NCBI GenBank assembly: GCA_963920635.1
Contig: OY987298.1
Coordinates: 105,901,309-105,965,308, forward strand
Direction of reading: 5' to 3'
Length of the DNA: 64,000 nt
DNA from: Pseudeuparius sepicola
Lineage: Eukaryota; Arthropoda; Insecta; Coleoptera; Anthribidae
The translations under genes and the position numbers were made by a program. The notes beneath the pieces are model-generated. The model ran no database searches. It worked only from the letters and a program-made list of their open reading frames with translations, and was not told the DNA's origin. Below, piece after piece: positions 47,942-58,857 of the stretch; position 1 is the first letter of the stretch; the number at the start of each line of letters is the position of its first letter.

Positions 47942-47980
47942 TAGCCCTGATGAAGGTCACGAAGTAGACCGAAAGCTTGG
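47942..47980 (+). ncRNA. Hammerhead-like core, PLE 3' arm
   Basis: CTGATGA, A, GGTC-loop-GACC, GAAA, then GCTTGG. The stem differs in sequence from that at 7166-7201 (GCAAA/TTTGC) but keeps base pairing. That is covariation supporting an RNA structure. Confidence 0.5.
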
Positions 47981-48289
47981 TATTATAAAAAGAAGTTAAT
48001 ATATACCTTTCTGGCTGCAAAACTCGTTATTTTATCTACTAAATAGATATAATATATTATATACGTTTACCTAGTATTTTAGTATCCACCACTACTATAC
48101 AGATCATTGACCACTACTGTAAACGATAAACAACGCACTACCTACCGTTCCACGTATGTAAGTTAAGCATCAAACATTGTAACCACTATTTCACGGTGAG
48201 CAAAAAGCACAGCCAAATCATAGGCAGCAATAAAAAATAAACATAAATACATACTTTAAGACCTGACTTTTAAACCTGTCAAAACAAAG

Positions 48290-48595
48290 ATATTTGTTAA
48301 ATAATTATTGAATTACTGAGAAGTTTAATCTATAGAACCTACTTAACTTGTTGAGATATACCTAAAGCAATTACGCTACGCGGCTCCTTGCCTAACTTTT
48401 CCATTCATGCGTATAATTATAATTTACATATATATAATTTACATATTTGTTAAATAATTATAGAATTAGTGAGAAGTTTAATCTATAGTAGGTACTTAAC
48501 TTATTGAGATATACCTAAAGCAGTTACGCTACGCGGCTCCTTGCGTAACTTTTCCATTCATGCGTATAATATATTATAATTTACAACTCTCGCTA
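48290..48595 (+). repeat. Tandem duplication, two 153-bp units
   Basis: Units start at about 48290 and 48443 with ATATTTGTTAAATAATTAT. Each contains GTTACGCTACGCGGCTCCTT-like sequence and ends in CATTCATGCGTATAAT. They differ by a few substitutions. Confidence 0.9.
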
Positions 48596-49199
48596 TATGT
48601 AATATACGAGAACTATTATGTTAGGAAAGGAATATCTCGCATATCAAACCCAGTTTGTGAATCTTATTCTTGTATACCTACATTGCATTAAATAATTTTA
48701 GTAAATTTTGAGCACAATTCAAATTTTGAATCAAAACTGCTGTTCTGTTCATAATAAGAAAGTTAATGATACTTCCGGTTAAACCGAAACTAGTTTCAAA
48801 GGTCTGGATTAGACTCAAAACGTGAGTTTTTCGGTACCAGTAAAACCCATAAAATTTCAAATTTCAAAAACGGCTGGAAAGTGTCTACTTCCTATGTCAC
48901 CCTGTATAATGCTACTTTAGGGTTAAACGGCAAAACTAGAACCAATAGTCGCCAGCAATGCGAGGCTCTTTGTTTTGCTATAGCACATTCAAAGCAAGGA
49001 GTGAAAACAAATAAACATCTACTTGTACCTAGCTATTCTGCTGCTACAAACATACTATAAAATTCCAAGAAAACCTAAATGCCGTAAGCATAAAAGCGAG
49101 GGTGTTTTATATAAATAAGAGGTGTTTGCCGTCAAAACATCTCCATATACAGCCGCTCTAGACGCAAGCGGTCTATCCCATTTATTAACAGGCACTTAA
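48596..49199. other. No gene seen
   Basis: Contains CACCCTGTATAAT near 48898, a foldback-like terminus preceded by the words TACTTCCGGTTAAACCG. No partner end was identified. Confidence 0.35.
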
Positions 49200-49445
49200 C
49201 CGTGTTCCCGTAATTAACTACTCGTAACCTGCCCGCTCTTAAAATGTAACGCGACTTTTCTTTACCTTTGAGGCTTCGAGGGCCTTCTCGAAATTAACTT
49301 CATTCGGATCCCGCCGAAATAATATTTTCGAAAGTGTAAGCCACCGGCTTCTCCGCCATACCTGTCGATTCGACATCAGGGAAATTTTAATCCCGGTTTT
49401 GGCTATCTTTGTTGTCTTAAAAGATAATTGAGAAAAATCAACTTT
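49200..49445 (+). repeat. Dispersed 240-bp repeat, copy 1
   Basis: Shares order and wording with 53006-53240: CTACTCGTAACCTGCC against CTACCCGTAACCTGCC, then AACGCGACTTT, TTTACCTTTGAGG, AAATTAACTTCATT and GAAAGTGTAAGC. Identity is moderate. It is a non-coding repeat or a duplicated regulatory segment. Confidence 0.65.
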
Positions 49446-49617
49446 TATTATCATGTTTAAACACGATAATAATATGATTTATGAAACATCAAATTCATAC
49501 ATACAGATTTATTTTACATCATATCAAGAAAGTATAAAGAGTCAAAACTTAACTTATTCCAATAACTTTTATAAATTCGAATTCAACTAAGCTTTGATTA
49601 TCTTTGACCGGAACAAG

Positions 49618-50290
49618 TCAACAATTTTTTTCTTTACAAGACGGCATATGGAAATAAAAATAAGTAATCCTGGATGACAAATCGTTACAGGAGACACATT
49701 TGTTAATTAATGAAGTGAGTTCTTCAGCAATATTGGGCCGGGCACCTTTTGGGATTCTCTTCAAAACCGGAACAGATAACTTTATAGCAGAGAAGTAGGT
49801 AATTAACAAGCGTTCAAGAATCAATATTAAAAACTTTTTCTTCGTGTTTTTTAGAAGCATGCATTTTTACACCAGACTTACTGCGAAAAGTTTTCTGACA
49901 AACTAAACATTGGAGTTTTTTAATAGTTGAGTTTTCTTCAAAAATGATAGATCTTGAATACTCGTTCTGTCACTATTTTATAAGTGAACTTTAGATGTAT
50001 GTATTTTTAAATCATATTCATTTTTGAAAGTCTTGGAGCACAGCTTGCAAATAAATTGTTGTTTCGAACACGTAGTTAGCAAATCAAAATGTCCAGCGTC
50101 AGGATTTCCAATGAAAAAAAAATTCTTTTGTAATTGATACTAGATAAGGTTAATGGTATATTGCTTGGTGAGTAAAAGTCTTCAAAGCTTGTTTTAGAAT
50201 CCGTATACACTTTAAAGTTTAAATTGTATATTTCCGATAAAGCGAGGCATTCAACTGATATACCAAATGTTCCATTTTTGATCATATTTG
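49618..50290 (-). pseudogene. Decayed ORF: OTU-like segment, two C2H2 fingers, IPKGARP motif
   Basis: Reading the minus strand: 50285-50076 gives TFGISVECLALSEIYNLNFK and, after a frame break, GNPDAGHFDLL. This resembles the end of an OTU cysteine protease, in which the GHFD His is catalytic. Next is FICKLCSKTFKNEYDLKIHT...H (about 50060-49996), then CLVCQKTFRSKSGVKMHASK...H (about 49907-49838). Both are Cx2Cx12Hx4H fingers. Finally VLKRIPKGARPNIAEELTSL occurs in another frame, a motif I associate with N-terminal regions of some invertebrate reverse-transcriptase proteins. At least three frame breaks or stops occur. The catalytic RT is not present. Confidence 0.5.
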
Positions 50291-50655
50291 AACAATATTC
50301 GCCTTTCGAAATATTTCAGTGAATCGAGGAGAATATTAAAGGGTTCCATTTAAAAAACAAAAGTGATTGTCACTTCCGGTAGAACCGGAAGCGGAAAAAT
50401 TGCATTTATACGTGAAAAAGTGACATTTATAAAGTAACATTTAATACGTGCAAAATTTTTAAATTGTATCTAAAAAACAGGGGAAAAAAGTCAGGATTCA
50501 GTTCCACCCTGTACACGTCTAATTCTTTAAACAATGCACAAAGCATACATCCAAACGCTCATACATCCAAACGACGCACGGTACCTATTTTTAATGGCCC
50601 TACTAACTACCTTTACCCCTACATGCACTCAGATGATTAGAATTTTCCACTTTTA
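50291..50655. other. No gene seen
   Basis: AT-rich. CACTTCCGGTAGAACCGGAAG near 50370 is a short hairpin. CACCCTGTAC at 50506 resembles a foldback end. Confidence 0.35.
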
Positions 50656-51942
50656 ATTTATTAAGACTATCATATGGCTAAGTTTCAACTCAATATTAAA
50701 CAATTTACCAAAGATACAGGTAAGTAAAGTTCATATAATAGAGCTCTGGGCTCTTCAAATTTACTGGAAAATTACTCCCTGGCATGAAACATGAAAAATA
50801 CAATATTTCTTAAAAACACAAACAATTCATAGAAGGCTTTGGATGGACGGATGGACTTAACTATACCTACTTAAAAAATATATTTTCAATTTTTCAAAAA
50901 AGTGATTGTCAGGTTAGTCAAATAATCAAAGTAGGCCCAATGCTTTCAAACCTAAGTAACTTACCACGCTAAACAATTTTATTATAACTTTATATAGTTT
51001 ATAACTTTTTTCAGTATCTCTACCAATAGAGGCAGTTTACTCTCATGCTAATTAAAGTTTCTTCAATTTTCTGATCGCCCAGTGTAAGTTAGATTAACTT
51101 TTTCCGTGCCGATATTATTTTAAGGACAAGCAGACTTTTTTTAAATAAAGAATGACTTTATTATTTGCAGGTGTCCGCAAATTATGCGCAAATACTGGAT
51201 AGTGGGGGTGATTCTACGCAAAAATGGTAGAAGTTCATGTGACATTTTGCCAAAATCTCGATATTAACAGAGTTACATAACCTAGTTATTTGTTTCCAAA
51301 CTCCAATTCCAATTTCCAATTCCTATTTTGTTAGGAATCGAGAGTAGTAGACATTGCTGCACGAAATACAGTCCTAACTTCAATGCAGTTTTAAGCAAAA
51401 ATGGTTGAGTTTATCGACATGAGACAAGAGGAGCTTTTTGTAAGATTTTTTGCTGGACTTGAACGTGACATTATTAGTTTTCTGAAAAAATAAAAGAACA
51501 AAAAATTTTGATGAAATCTGTGGCCTATAGTACGTCACATTTTCATGATTTTTCATACGCTAGCACAGCTCAACGCAAGTAAAAAGTGAAGCAAATTTGA
51601 AGAAAATCGGTGCACTACAAAAAAAAATTTTGGCAAAATATTATTGCAGAAAGATCAAATTTGAGGTTATGTAACTCCGCTAATATCGAGATTTCGGGAA
51701 AATGTCACATGAACTTGTAAAATTTTTTAGTGTGTAGAATCAGGCCCTTAAGTATTTTCCCTACACTTTGTGGTATATTAGCATATTCATATTTGCATAT
51801 TATTATAGACTATATTACACAATAAAATTTGTAAAAGTAACTAAATGTTGCCTAGAGCTCTACTATGCGAATCTCACCTACATGTATCTTTGGTATATTG
51901 TTTAATATTGAGTTGAAGCTTGGCCATATAATAGTCCTAATA
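50656..51942. mobile_element. 1.29-kb foldback element
   Basis: The outer arms TTTATTAAGACTATCATATG and, in reverse complement from the right, TTTATTAGGACTATTATATG continue through TTCAACTCAATATTAAACAA. Inner arms pair GTAGAAGTTCATGTGACATT and TCTCGATATTA facing TAATATCGAGA. ORFs inside are not meaningful. Confidence 0.75.
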
Positions 51943-53005
51943 AACTAATAACTAAACTATTTTCATATCTTACTGTTGTACCATTTTAGCTTTTTTCAAT
52001 TTTTTGAACATCCCGTTCAAGAAATGTTAATTTTTTCTATTTCAATCTTACTTTAAGAACAAGCAAAATTTTTTATAAAGTGTAACTTTTTTCTATGAAA
52101 TAAAAAATAAGAAAGTTTTTCCTATTCAACACCTTTTCTGTGGACATACTGTATATGTATGTCGGAAAGCGAGCAAACTTGTTGATATAGTCCGACCCTG
52201 GTAATCGATCGCAAAGCGTTCATGTAATTTTGTTTATATCTACTGCCGCTGTAACTTGACAGACTTTAGATTATTATTTATTCGTGTGAATTCTGTCTAG
52301 TAGTTAATCATTAAATTAGAAATGAGCGCTTGAGCGGTGCCTTGTGGTGTGGTATTGTTATTTTATTGTCATAGCACAGAAAATATTGATATTGTATGCT
52401 GCAATACAAGCCTTTCCCAAAAAATGTCAACGCATCATATGATAACCAGAGGTTACCTTTCATATACCTATAGCATATATACAGGTATGTGTTACCTTTG
52501 CTATGCCCCAAATCCTACACTTTACTCTTTTCATCGTTCTTAAAACTACACTGATTCACTAATTACCAACTTAACTATGTGTGTTTTGTCCAATAACCGC
52601 GAAATCTCCTAAAAAAAAAAACAATAATAACGCAAAAGTAGTTGGCAGGGTTTGTATTGTATTGAATTATTATTCTATGTTTATTATTTGTCTGAGGTTT
52701 TAATTTTGCTCCATTTAGTTAGGAACCTTTTTAAAATCCTCGACGCTGTAAGAAATCAAGAGCTCTGAAAAATGATTGGCTTCAAAATAGCAGGAATTAT
52801 AAGTTTTTAACAATTAGCATTAGTAATTAGTTATAATTAGTAATTGATTTTTCAATTTGTTACAAATAATGTGCTGGAGTAGAATAGTTGTTCTACAAAA
52901 GGATTGAAATAATTTTGTCGTTTGCTACAATCTCTTTTATAGCTGAGCCGTACATCAGTTTGTGGAAAACTTGGTATAAGAGGCTTAACAGTGTTGCTCT
53001 ATGCT
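51943..53005. other. No gene seen
   Basis: AT-rich. ORF pairs on opposite strands at 52311-52543 have no recognised domain. Confidence 0.35.
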
Positions 53006-53240
53006 CTAGCTAACTACCCGTAACCTGCCTGCCCTTAAAATTTAACGCGACTTTCTTTACCTTTGAGGTCCCGAGGGGCACTGGAAATTAACTTCATTTA
53101 AGCTCCCCTCCCTAAAATAATAATTGAAAGTGTAAGCGAGGTCGGTTTCCCTCGCCGACCTGCTCGGCGTAATCAGGGGTTTTTATAAGCGCGGGTTTTG
53201 ATTATCTTTATTTTGCGACGTAAAGGTAAACAATTTTCGG
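53006..53240 (+). repeat. Dispersed 240-bp repeat, copy 2
   Basis: Same orientation as 49200-49445, with about the same length and order of conserved words. The middle holds GAGGTCGGTTTCCCTCGCCGACC, a small hairpin absent from copy 1. Confidence 0.65.
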
Positions 53241-54774
53241 TGGGAACGCAGTGCCAAATTAAAATTACCTTTAAAATCCAGAATTTTAGCTGGAGCGTAA
53301 AATGAAATTAGTTAAAATTTTGCCTTTCATAAGACATTTTCCAGACAGAAGACATAAAAAGTTATTTGCATCTAAAGGTTAATGTACCATGTAAACGAAT
53401 TTAAAATATGATATTATATTTTGAGTTAACATCAGGCTTCTTTCCTTATGCAAAATTTGCCCCACAGCAGTTTATTGTTTACTAATTTCCCCTATAGAAA
53501 ATCAAAGTAATTCTTGGGCAACGCTATAATAATTAGCGAACTTAAGTACAAAAAACAATATTAAGTAAAAAAATTAAAATTCAAATCCTCGTCTTCTAAA
53601 AATATTTTTACATATCTACTTATTTTTAGTGCCTCAAATTAATGATCTTGGAATTTTGAAGTGATTTTGTAAAGGTTTATAGATACCCCTTTAAATTTCA
53701 TTAAGATCGAGGGACATAATATAATACCTACAGAGTGATTCATAATATGTGAATTTTTAATATAGAGTTTAAAATCGAAATTATATAGGAAAAAAATGGT
53801 AGTACTATTGTTTTAGTTGTTAATAGGTACAGTCGCTTATATATCTGCATACAAGGGTGATTCAATTTCCCATGTTTTCCAATTTTTTTGTAAGGTGACA
53901 CTTTTCTTAACATCTAACTTTGAGTTTAGGTATGCAGTGTAAATTATTTCTCTTCCTGACTTTTCCAAGCAAGTATCTTTATAAAATACTTGATGTTGTA
54001 ATTTTACTGCTATACTTTGTGGACCCTTCTCAAGGATATTGAAAATTTTTGAGATTCGACTCGCTATTAACTCTGACATTTTGGCTTTGAATTTCACATA
54101 AACAACAATTATTAATTAGCATGAAACACGTTCTTACCAATATTACAAAAATGTTAAAAATGAAAAGGTAGTTAATTTTGACTTACATCCTTGTTTATAC
54201 ATAAGGCTTACATGTAATTTGAAATGTAAATCTAGTGTCGGTGCTGAAATATGTTTATTTGCGGCGATTTAGAATCAATCAAAATAAAATAAATAATGCA
54301 TCCCCCCGGAAACCTGCTCATATTTTATGAAACTATCATAATCAATTAAGAAATTTTCAATAAAAACGATGTTAAAAATAATTATACTATGGTCCTATTT
54401 ACAAACAAAACAATGCACTTATCATACTAAAATGTAGAAGGGATTCTGCTTTTGCAACCAAACATTGAACAATTCACCATCGTAAGAGTATATTTTCCCC
54501 TTAATCACTGTTACTTTTAATTCGAAAATTCACTAAATTAACTCACACCGTACCTACTCGCTTTGTCTGGCACATATAAAATGGCCGCCGTTCAAAACGA
54601 CGTAACAAAATCTATACACGGCAGGGTAGGCTAGCGCGGTGTCCTCTCTCTTTCCTTGTCTAAGCTCTAACCTCTTCTAGTAGCTGTAGAAGGCGCCGAA
54701 GTCTCCTACATCTCACCGCTACTAACTAATATCAATTGGAATAAATAACACCTAGCCGATGGAACCCGTATCTC
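53241..54774. other. No gene seen (1.5 kb)
   Basis: AT-rich until about 54580, then more GC-rich (ATGGCCGCCGTTC, CTAGCGCGGTGTCC). ORF 54097-53837 has no recognised domain. The GC-richer part immediately precedes the tRNA-like unit and may belong to the same repeat. Confidence 0.35.
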
Positions 54775-54857
54775 TCTCCGGTAGCTTAGTTGATTAAGTG
54801 CCTACGGACCCTGCGGTCACATTAGGAGTCCCGGGTTCGAGTCCCGGCTGGAGTGCA
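54775..54857 (+). tRNA. tRNA-like gene or SINE head
   Basis: A-box-like TAGCTTAGTTGA and a good B box GGTTCGAGTCC are spaced as in a Pol III gene. The T arm CCGGG-TTCGAGT-CCCGG is perfect. The acceptor TCTCCGG pairs with CTGGAGT except at the first pair. A T-run terminator follows at 54860. The anticodon arm does not fold normally: CCTA pairs with TAGG around an 18-nt loop that contains GACC/GGTC. I cannot name an anticodon, so it is a pseudo-tRNA, an intron-containing tRNA or a SINE head. Confidence 0.5.
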
Positions 54858-55095
54858 TTTTTTTCAATCGATATTCTTTACCTGATATGCCACTAAAACA
54901 TCCTTTATTATAAAATTTAGACTGACCGAGTCGCCAAGTATCCACCCTGTTTGCAAATCAGTGACAGATATGTTGTTAAAAAATAGGTTTATACAACCTC
55001 AAAATCTAGTAAAATGAAGCGAAAAAAATTTCAAAGCGATTTTTGTAGGGGCTTACTTCAAGTTACTTTTAACAAAGATGGTCATACACTGTTAC

Positions 55096-55203
55096 CGTTG
55101 ACTGACGTATTTATAAGACTTCTCACAGCTATTCCTAGAAAACGGATAGCACTGATCGCTAACAATGTAGGTACCTATTCCATTGTATTTTGTCGCCGGT
55201 ATT
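55096..55203 (-). mobile_element. Truncated copy of the 180-bp MITE
   Basis: CGTTGACTGACGTATTTATA and ACTTCTCACAGCTAT match the right end of the MITE at 38750-38929 read in reverse. Similarity fades after TTTTGTCGCCGG. The other terminus is missing. Confidence 0.65.
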
Positions 55204-57302
55204 AAGACAATTTGGAGAACAATGCGCAGGAAATTAAATTTAAATACCAAATTCTACACCGAATTCGCAATTCTAAACTTAAACAACAATAATGCATATA
55301 GAATATTTTAAATTATTTACTCTATTTAGGGATCAAAATGGCCTCCAAATTGTTACCCGGTCGGACATTTTTTTGCTCAGTAGGTAGGCAGGTATAAGTA
55401 GGTTACCAGTAGGTTACTAGTTTTAACAAAATAGTGATCTTTTTGTGGAAAAGTACGAAGTTTCCCTTTAACCATACATAGAGTTCAAGATCAGCATAAT
55501 CATGTCCCCCTATCCACAGGTTTCGCTTAGACTAGTGACTCTGGGACACCCTGCTATGTGCGGAATTTAGTGACTCCCTACAACAAAAAACTGAATTGTC
55601 GTAAATAAGTAATTAGTAGAATCAACAGTGCATTAGAATATGAGTAATATGGGTGCAATCAGTTTTTGTGAATTTTCTAGTTTCCATTCGACCGCATCAG
55701 TTTGAAGTATTCTGCAAAGCAGAAATATTGTGTTTTTATAGAATTAGCAAATAATAATTTTACATACTGAACATTTTATCTTATTATTATTATAGTTACC
55801 TACATCCGATAGATAAAAGAGAAAGTAGCAAATAAGAAACTGCGGCGATACAGAATCTCGTATATCAACGTATATTTATATACGTAATGTCGGAGATTGA
55901 TTGCCGACCTTTCTCTCCCTTTTCTCGCGTAAAGGAGCACAAAATACGCGTGGAAACCACGTAGATGGAACGGCCATTAATTGTCAGTACGGGGAAGAAA
56001 AATTGCCTCTCTTTTTGCTCTACCATTTTTCCCGTTCAATTAAATTTTAAAAATGTATTGTGGCCTGGGTGTCGTGTTAAGTTAAATTCATTATTCGCTC
56101 TGACACAAACATTAAAAGTGTGACAACGAATGGTAATGAATTCTAAATAATAGTATTGCGCTAGTACCAGTAATTGTTTGGAGAATTGTGAAGGTGAGAA
56201 TTATTATTATCTCGACTTAGCCAAGAGGCATTCGCACTCTCTCTACGGGGAACATTCACTCAGACCCCGCGGTCATCCCGGATACCATAAGGAACATTGA
56301 CGTTGTTGGATTATCCTGCATTTTGAGTACAGAGCACCCATACGTGTTTAGGGCCTTAAGCAAATTCCTGCTATTATTATTAGATATTATTAAGGGGATG
56401 TATGTGCAGGAAGTATGAAAATGAAAAGTTTTTCTACGATGCAGTCTATGCACGCAGAATTCGAGTCAGTATTAAAAGGGTGGACAAAGCGCTATGAGCC
56501 TTTTCATTATTTGTCTATAAACAATCAAGGTCAACATTGTTACGTATTACGTATACCTACCTAACGATGCCTAGTTTTTTAAAGCAATTAATAAACAAAA
56601 AAAATATGGCCAAAATAAAAAGTCCAAAAATTTTTGGACTACCCAGTGTTTTTTTATTAAAATATGTTCACATAAATTTTTTGCTTGTAATAAAATACTT
56701 GCAACTTGTTATTGATATTTTGAAACTGACAGACAGTACAAGCACTAATAGAAGAAAATTTAAGCAATATCTACAAGAGATATCCTCAAAGATTCCTTTC
56801 AGGATTTATTTATTAAGAATGCCTGGTTGCCCTAGCACTATATTAAGAACAAAAAAACTAAAAGAATTATAATTCTTAGCTTGTCTACGAATATGTTCTG
56901 AAAGGACTCCTACTTACCTAACGCCATTTTTGAAAGCTCTAAGGCAAAACTCTATTGGAGCAGACCTATAACAACAGATAGGAAGCTATTAAATTAGACA
57001 TGTGTTAACTCAGTGCTGACATCACAAAAATCTAGGTGAAAATGTCGAAGATCATCCCCAAAGAAATACAAATGATGAATTCTGCCAAGCTTAAGCCTTT
57101 GTGGTACTGTGCAACGTGGAAGAGGTACAAATCTACAAAAAAGTAAAGACGTACTGCAATTTAAAAATTATTGGAAAAGCCATGCAAAATATTTGCCGAT
57201 TGTATAGGGTATTTATTCGTTTTTGGAAATCCGGAAAAAAGCATTTATACTGAAATATTGGGTATACAAATCTATTGTCTTAATATTCAGAGGTAATATC
57301 GC
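55204..57302. other. No recognisable gene (2.1 kb)
   Basis: ORF 56537-56872 (111 codons, Lys/Leu-rich) has no domain I recognise. The remainder is AT-rich spacer. Confidence 0.35.
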
Positions 57303-57485
57303 TAGTGATGTGCCTATTATCGATAATAGGTACCTTTCGTTAATTTTACGAATTATAATCCCAAAGCTGAAAATACCACGACTGCGCAACAGGAGTGGTA
57401 TTTTCTTAGTATTGTATAGTCTTAGTATTGCAATTATAATGATTTAATAAATTAACGAAAGGATCTATTATTAGGCACATCACGA
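57303..57485. repeat. 183-bp palindromic MITE
   Basis: GTGATGTGCCTATTATCGAT and TTTCGTTAATTT face AAATTAACGAAAGGATC and TATTATTAGGCACATCAC. Short central arms are ATACCAC facing GTGGTAT. The ends resemble those of some hAT MITEs, but no 8-bp TSD matches. Confidence 0.6.
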
Positions 57486-58385
57486 GTTGTATCTAGGAAG
57501 AGAATTTACACTGAAAAAATTTTTATACGTAAATTTAATGAACTGCCTACATCAACTTATTTTTCATTGTCCCAATGAATTATTCATCAATATTATGAAC
57601 AAAAGTTACAGAAGAAAAAGTTCCTACATTGACCCAATGAACACCCGTTTATTAATATAACGAACAAAAGTTCGTTGGCATGATGTACAAATTCATCAGT
57701 CTAATGATTATTTTCATTACATTAATGAATCTGTTCGTTGTGACAACGAATTCGTTCATTACTACTATGTATTGTTTGATGAACATTTGTCGTTAATAAA
57801 CTTTTCGTGTAAACCATGTATCCTATTCATCAACCCCATAAACCTTTTCGTTGTACCAACGAATCCGTACGTTATTACTATGTATTTTTTTATGAACATT
57901 TTTATTAATCTAATGAACAGTATTCATCAAATCCATGCACACTGTTTATCAAATCAATGAACACTGTTCATCAAATCAATGAACTATTCATGCAATTCGT
58001 GTACCATGTTCATCAACTTAACGAAACTGTTCGTTCTGCCAATGAACTTTTTTTAGCACTTTATTACGAAATTTGCACGCCCGGCGCAGTCGAACTCGAC
58101 GCGTCTAGCCGAGAGTGGGAAGTGGGACGCCGATCGTACGTCAAGGGTCAGTCAAGATTTGTATTTCGTTTGTCTTGGTGCGGTAGCGATTAGCGATTAT
58201 GTATCTTCCTAGTTTAGTCTAGTTCCATAGATAATATATATGGCATTTTGATCCTGATACGAGTGTCTACATAATAGGATTCAATATATGGTATGTGCAT
58301 TCAATACTAAATAAAACAATGCCATCAAATTCCCTCCGGTTTATTTGCCAAATGGCAAAAGTGCCATCTGTGTGCCAAGTCTCAT

Positions 58386-58480
58386 GTATAAAACGCTCTC
58401 AAATTCTTGCTGGTTTATTTGACGGCTTGCCGTCAGAAAAACCAGTAATGGGCAAGTAAAAACTGTTTACTGTTTCAGTT
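58386..58480 (+). promoter_or_regulatory. TATA-type promoter inside the CACTG element
   Basis: GTATAAAAC at about 58386-58394 is followed by initiator-like TTCAGTTTG near 58475 and a donor-like AAAGGTAATTT near 58519. It lies directly upstream of the zinc-finger coding remnant. TATA-to-start spacing is longer than usual, so the start site is uncertain. Confidence 0.35.
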
Positions 58481-58545
58481 TGTGCTTGTGTTTACAGGGT
58501 TTCAGTGCGGACTTAACATAAAGGTAATTTAAAGATTAAACAAAA

Positions 58546-58857
58546 TGATCTGTTTTTTTTGTGCAAAAAAATTACGCTAGGGTCAATATTTTAATAATAC
58601 ATTTAAAAAAATTGCATTTTTTAACAAAAGGTACGTTTAGATGTATGGAAAAAGACTGTTGCCAAATATTTTCTAATTTAGGTAGTTTTAAGAATCATAT
58701 AATTCGGAAACATGAATATCTTGAAAAAAATGGGTAGGAAAATGTTAATTCGCATACATTTAATTTTCATAAAAGCGATATGGCAAGCGATGTGGTTTAT
58801 GATAGTGATGCTCTCGGTAGTAGTGTTTCTGAAAATGCTGCTTGTTTTGTTGAGTAA
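58546..58857 (+). pseudogene. C2H2 zinc-finger coding remnant inside the transposon
   Basis: It begins ATG with MICFFCAKK. After a one-base frame change it reads VNILIIHLKKLHFLTKGTFR, CMEKDCCQIFSNLGSFKNHI and IRKHEYLEKNG, then a stop. The second part is a Cx4Cx12Hx4H finger; the first resembles an FC-x...H-x-x-x-x-x-H finger. Beyond the stop the frame continues as a Ser/Asp-rich linker (SDMASDVVYDSDALGSSVSE) to 58857. It could be the N-terminus of the element's own transposase or a captured host gene. Inactive. Confidence 0.6.

Larger units (their letters stand above)
46982..48042 (+). mobile_element. Penelope-like element with inverted terminal arms
   Basis: The ends are about 327-bp inverted copies (46982-47308 and 47715-48042). 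Each carries the PLE terminal motif. Between them lies the C-terminal end of a PLE protein. PLEs often carry partial inverted copies of their own ends from unusual integration, and this is a clear example. The RT and the GIY-YIG catalytic part are absent. Confidence 0.78.

Noticed and set aside
56537..56872. 111-codon ORF as a host gene
   Set aside because: Low-complexity Lys/Leu/Ile composition in AT-rich DNA, with no domain or splice support.
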